Part shown: piece by piece, positions 13,465-14,166 of the stretch | Numbering within the stretch: position 1 is the stretch's first letter | Layout of the letters: each line of letters begins with the position of its first letter | Assembly (NCBI GenBank): GCA_017609225.1 | Contig: JAFCEK010000019.1 | Coordinates: 1 to 14,166 of the forward strand | DNA length: 14,166 nucleotides | Reading direction: 5' to 3' | From: Candidatus Aenigmatarchaeota archaeon | GTDB lineage: Archaea; Aenigmatarchaeota; Aenigmatarchaeia; QMZP01 | Position numbers and translations under genes: made by a program | Notes under the pieces: generated by a model | What the model saw: only the letters and a program-made list of their open reading frames with translations | Databases searched by the model: none | Told to the model about the DNA's origin: nothing

Positions 13465-13790
13465 ATATCTACGCCTTGCAGTCTATAACGGAAACCGCTA
13501 CAGGCTTTATGCAGCTATCCATTTAATACTAAAACAGCCTCTGTTTATAAGCTTTTTGGTCTTTCATTCACGAAAGTCGCACGAAAGTCGGGATTTTTTC
13601 ATAATTTCATGAAAAAACTGCAAAAATCCAGGATTCAAAAATTTTCATGCCAAAAAACCAAAAAACAGGTAATTTTTATGACTTTCGTTGACTTTAGTAA
13701 CTGATTTGTCTTCCCAAAAATAAAAAATGTCCGCATGATGCTGGTTTTGAAAAAAGCAGAATTTTTACATCCAGGAACCATTATTTTTAT
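13465..13790. promoter_or_regulatory. Upstream region of the ATPase operon with repeats and a palindrome
   Basis: No gene seen. The 11-mer CACGAAAGTCG occurs twice in tandem at 13569-13579 and 13580-13590, and an inverted, slightly degenerate copy (TGACTTTCGTTG) starts at 13679, followed by a weaker TTGACTTTAG. Between them TTTTTTCAT (13594-13602) and ATGAAAAAA (13609-13617) form a 9-bp hairpin. All of this lies beyond the likely minus-strand TATA boxes at 13521-13553, so it could be an upstream operator for the ATPase operon. Confidence 0.4.
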
Positions 13791-13905
13791 GCTGAACCAG
13801 AAAACCATTGTTTTCAAACAATGGATGTATGGTTCTGGTTCAACAGCTGTTGCCTCGCCAAGAAAACCGCCGACTTTAGTCGCGGATATACGGAGGCAAC
13901 ATTAT
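13791..13905. mobile_element. Two-hairpin miniature mobile element, copy 2
   Basis: 115 bp, the better preserved copy. First hairpin: TGAACCAGAA (13793-13802) with TTCTGGTTCA (13833-13842), enclosing a perfect 9-bp hairpin CCATTGTTT/AAACAATGG (13805-13824). Second hairpin: GTTGCCTC (13849-13856) with GAGGCAAC (13893-13900), enclosing CCGC/GCGG and GACT/AGTC (13867-13885). The two meet at the 12-bp palindrome CAACAGCTGTTG (13841-13852). The left flank ends TTTAT and the element ends ATTAT. No protein is encoded, so it must be moved by an enzyme from elsewhere. Confidence 0.82.
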
Positions 13906-14025
13906 ATACTGATTTTATGCCAAACCCCGTTTGACATTTATATGCCTCTGGCACAATAACACTGCCTGCATTTTTTCTGAATCTCAATCAAAAACATTTA
14001 AAAAACTTCCTGCAATAAAAGTATT
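13906..14025. promoter_or_regulatory. Upstream region of the TPR-like gene
   Basis: ATTTAAAA at 13996-14003 is centred 26 nt before ATG 14026, the leaderless spacing. Another TATA-like stretch, TTTATATGCCTCT (13937-13949), follows TTTGACAT and recalls the motif at 9654 and 10206, but the order of parts differs and no gene follows at the right distance. Confidence 0.45.
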
Positions 14026-14166
14026 ATGGAAACATCCACGGCAACAGCCACCGAATTATTGGAAGAAGCAGTTGAATGCTATAACAGAGGAAGAAGCGAA
14101 ATGAATACTGATATTTTAAGAGATGCATATTCTAAACTGCTTGAAATTAATCCTGAGAATTTGCCA
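14026..14166 (+). CDS. TPR-like protein, C-terminus cut by window edge
   Basis: 47 codons from ATG 14026 to the window end. After METSTATATELLEEAVECYN the sequence has the spacing of tetratricopeptide repeats (AVECYNRGR, then DAYSKLLEINPENLP, ending in the Leu-x-x-x-x-Pro-x-Asn turn that closes a TPR). TPRs are helical protein-binding repeats. Too little is present to predict partners. Leaderless start judged from the TATA-like box 26 nt upstream and absence of a ribosome-binding site. Confidence 0.6.
   Translation, partial: METSTATATELLEEAVECYNRGRSEMNTDILRDAYSKLLEINPENLP

Noticed and set aside
13937..13949. Fourth copy of the shared promoter motif
   Set aside because: TTTATATGCCTCT lies after TTTGACAT rather than before it and no gene follows at the right spacing; likely chance.
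1..14166. CRISPR array, integrase, plasmid replication gene or rRNA
   Set aside because: No regularly spaced repeats, no such proteins among the open frames, and no rRNA-like sequence seen.

Overview
The window is archaeal. It encodes a TATA-binding protein with the usual two direct repeats. Many genes have a TATA-like box about 24-28 nt before the start codon and no Shine-Dalgarno site, the pattern of leaderless archaeal transcripts, while internal operon genes do carry GGTG or GGAGG sites. It also holds a tRNA with three introns that fit the bulge-helix-bulge rule of archaeal tRNA splicing. The DNA is moderately AT-rich, yet the structured RNAs are strongly GC-rich, which suggests a thermophile. 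Small zinc-ribbon proteins and scattered tRNA introns would suit a DPANN-type or thermophilic lineage, but the sequence alone does not fix the phylum.

Layout. 1-238 (-): end-truncated small conserved protein. 418-963 (+): DJ-1/PfpI protein. 1058-1270 (+): small winged-helix regulator, facing the pyrimidine genes pyrK (1367-2167, -) and pyrD (2157-3077, -) across a hairpin built from a duplicated sequence. 3126-4553 (-): an eight-bladed PQQ-type beta-propeller gene broken by a 117-bp two-hairpin mobile element and by an early TAA. 4610-4834 (+): tRNA-Gln(UUG) with introns at positions 15/16, 37/38 and 53/54. 5001-6487 (+): MFS transporter plus a two-helix membrane protein. 6520-8216 (+): arginyl-tRNA synthetase whose N-terminal 49 codons are in another frame, joined at an A-AAA-AAC heptamer. 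8277-8861 (+): TBP. 8864-9598 (-): DUF1624 membrane acyltransferase-like protein. 9686-10196 (+): two overlapping zinc-ribbon genes. 10197-10883: no convincing gene but a dense GC-rich series of near-perfect hairpins, proposed as a structured RNA gene. 10884-13464 (-): a HerA/DUF87-type ATPase and a coiled-coil partner. 13465-14025: intergenic DNA with tandem and inverted repeats and a second 115-bp copy of the mobile element. 14026-end (+): start of a TPR-like protein.

The strongest leads are (1) the hairpin locus at about 10236-10680, with two hairpin loops each exposing self-complementary CCCGGG and a promoter that almost duplicates the one in front of the zinc-ribbon operon next door; (2) the three-intron tRNA-Gln; (3) the palindromic mini-transposon present twice and disrupting a gene; and (4) the argS frame change at a textbook slippery heptamer, which a homopolymer error could also explain. 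A speculative reading joins the zinc-ribbon/HTH operon and the hairpin RNA into one regulatory module sharing a promoter element.
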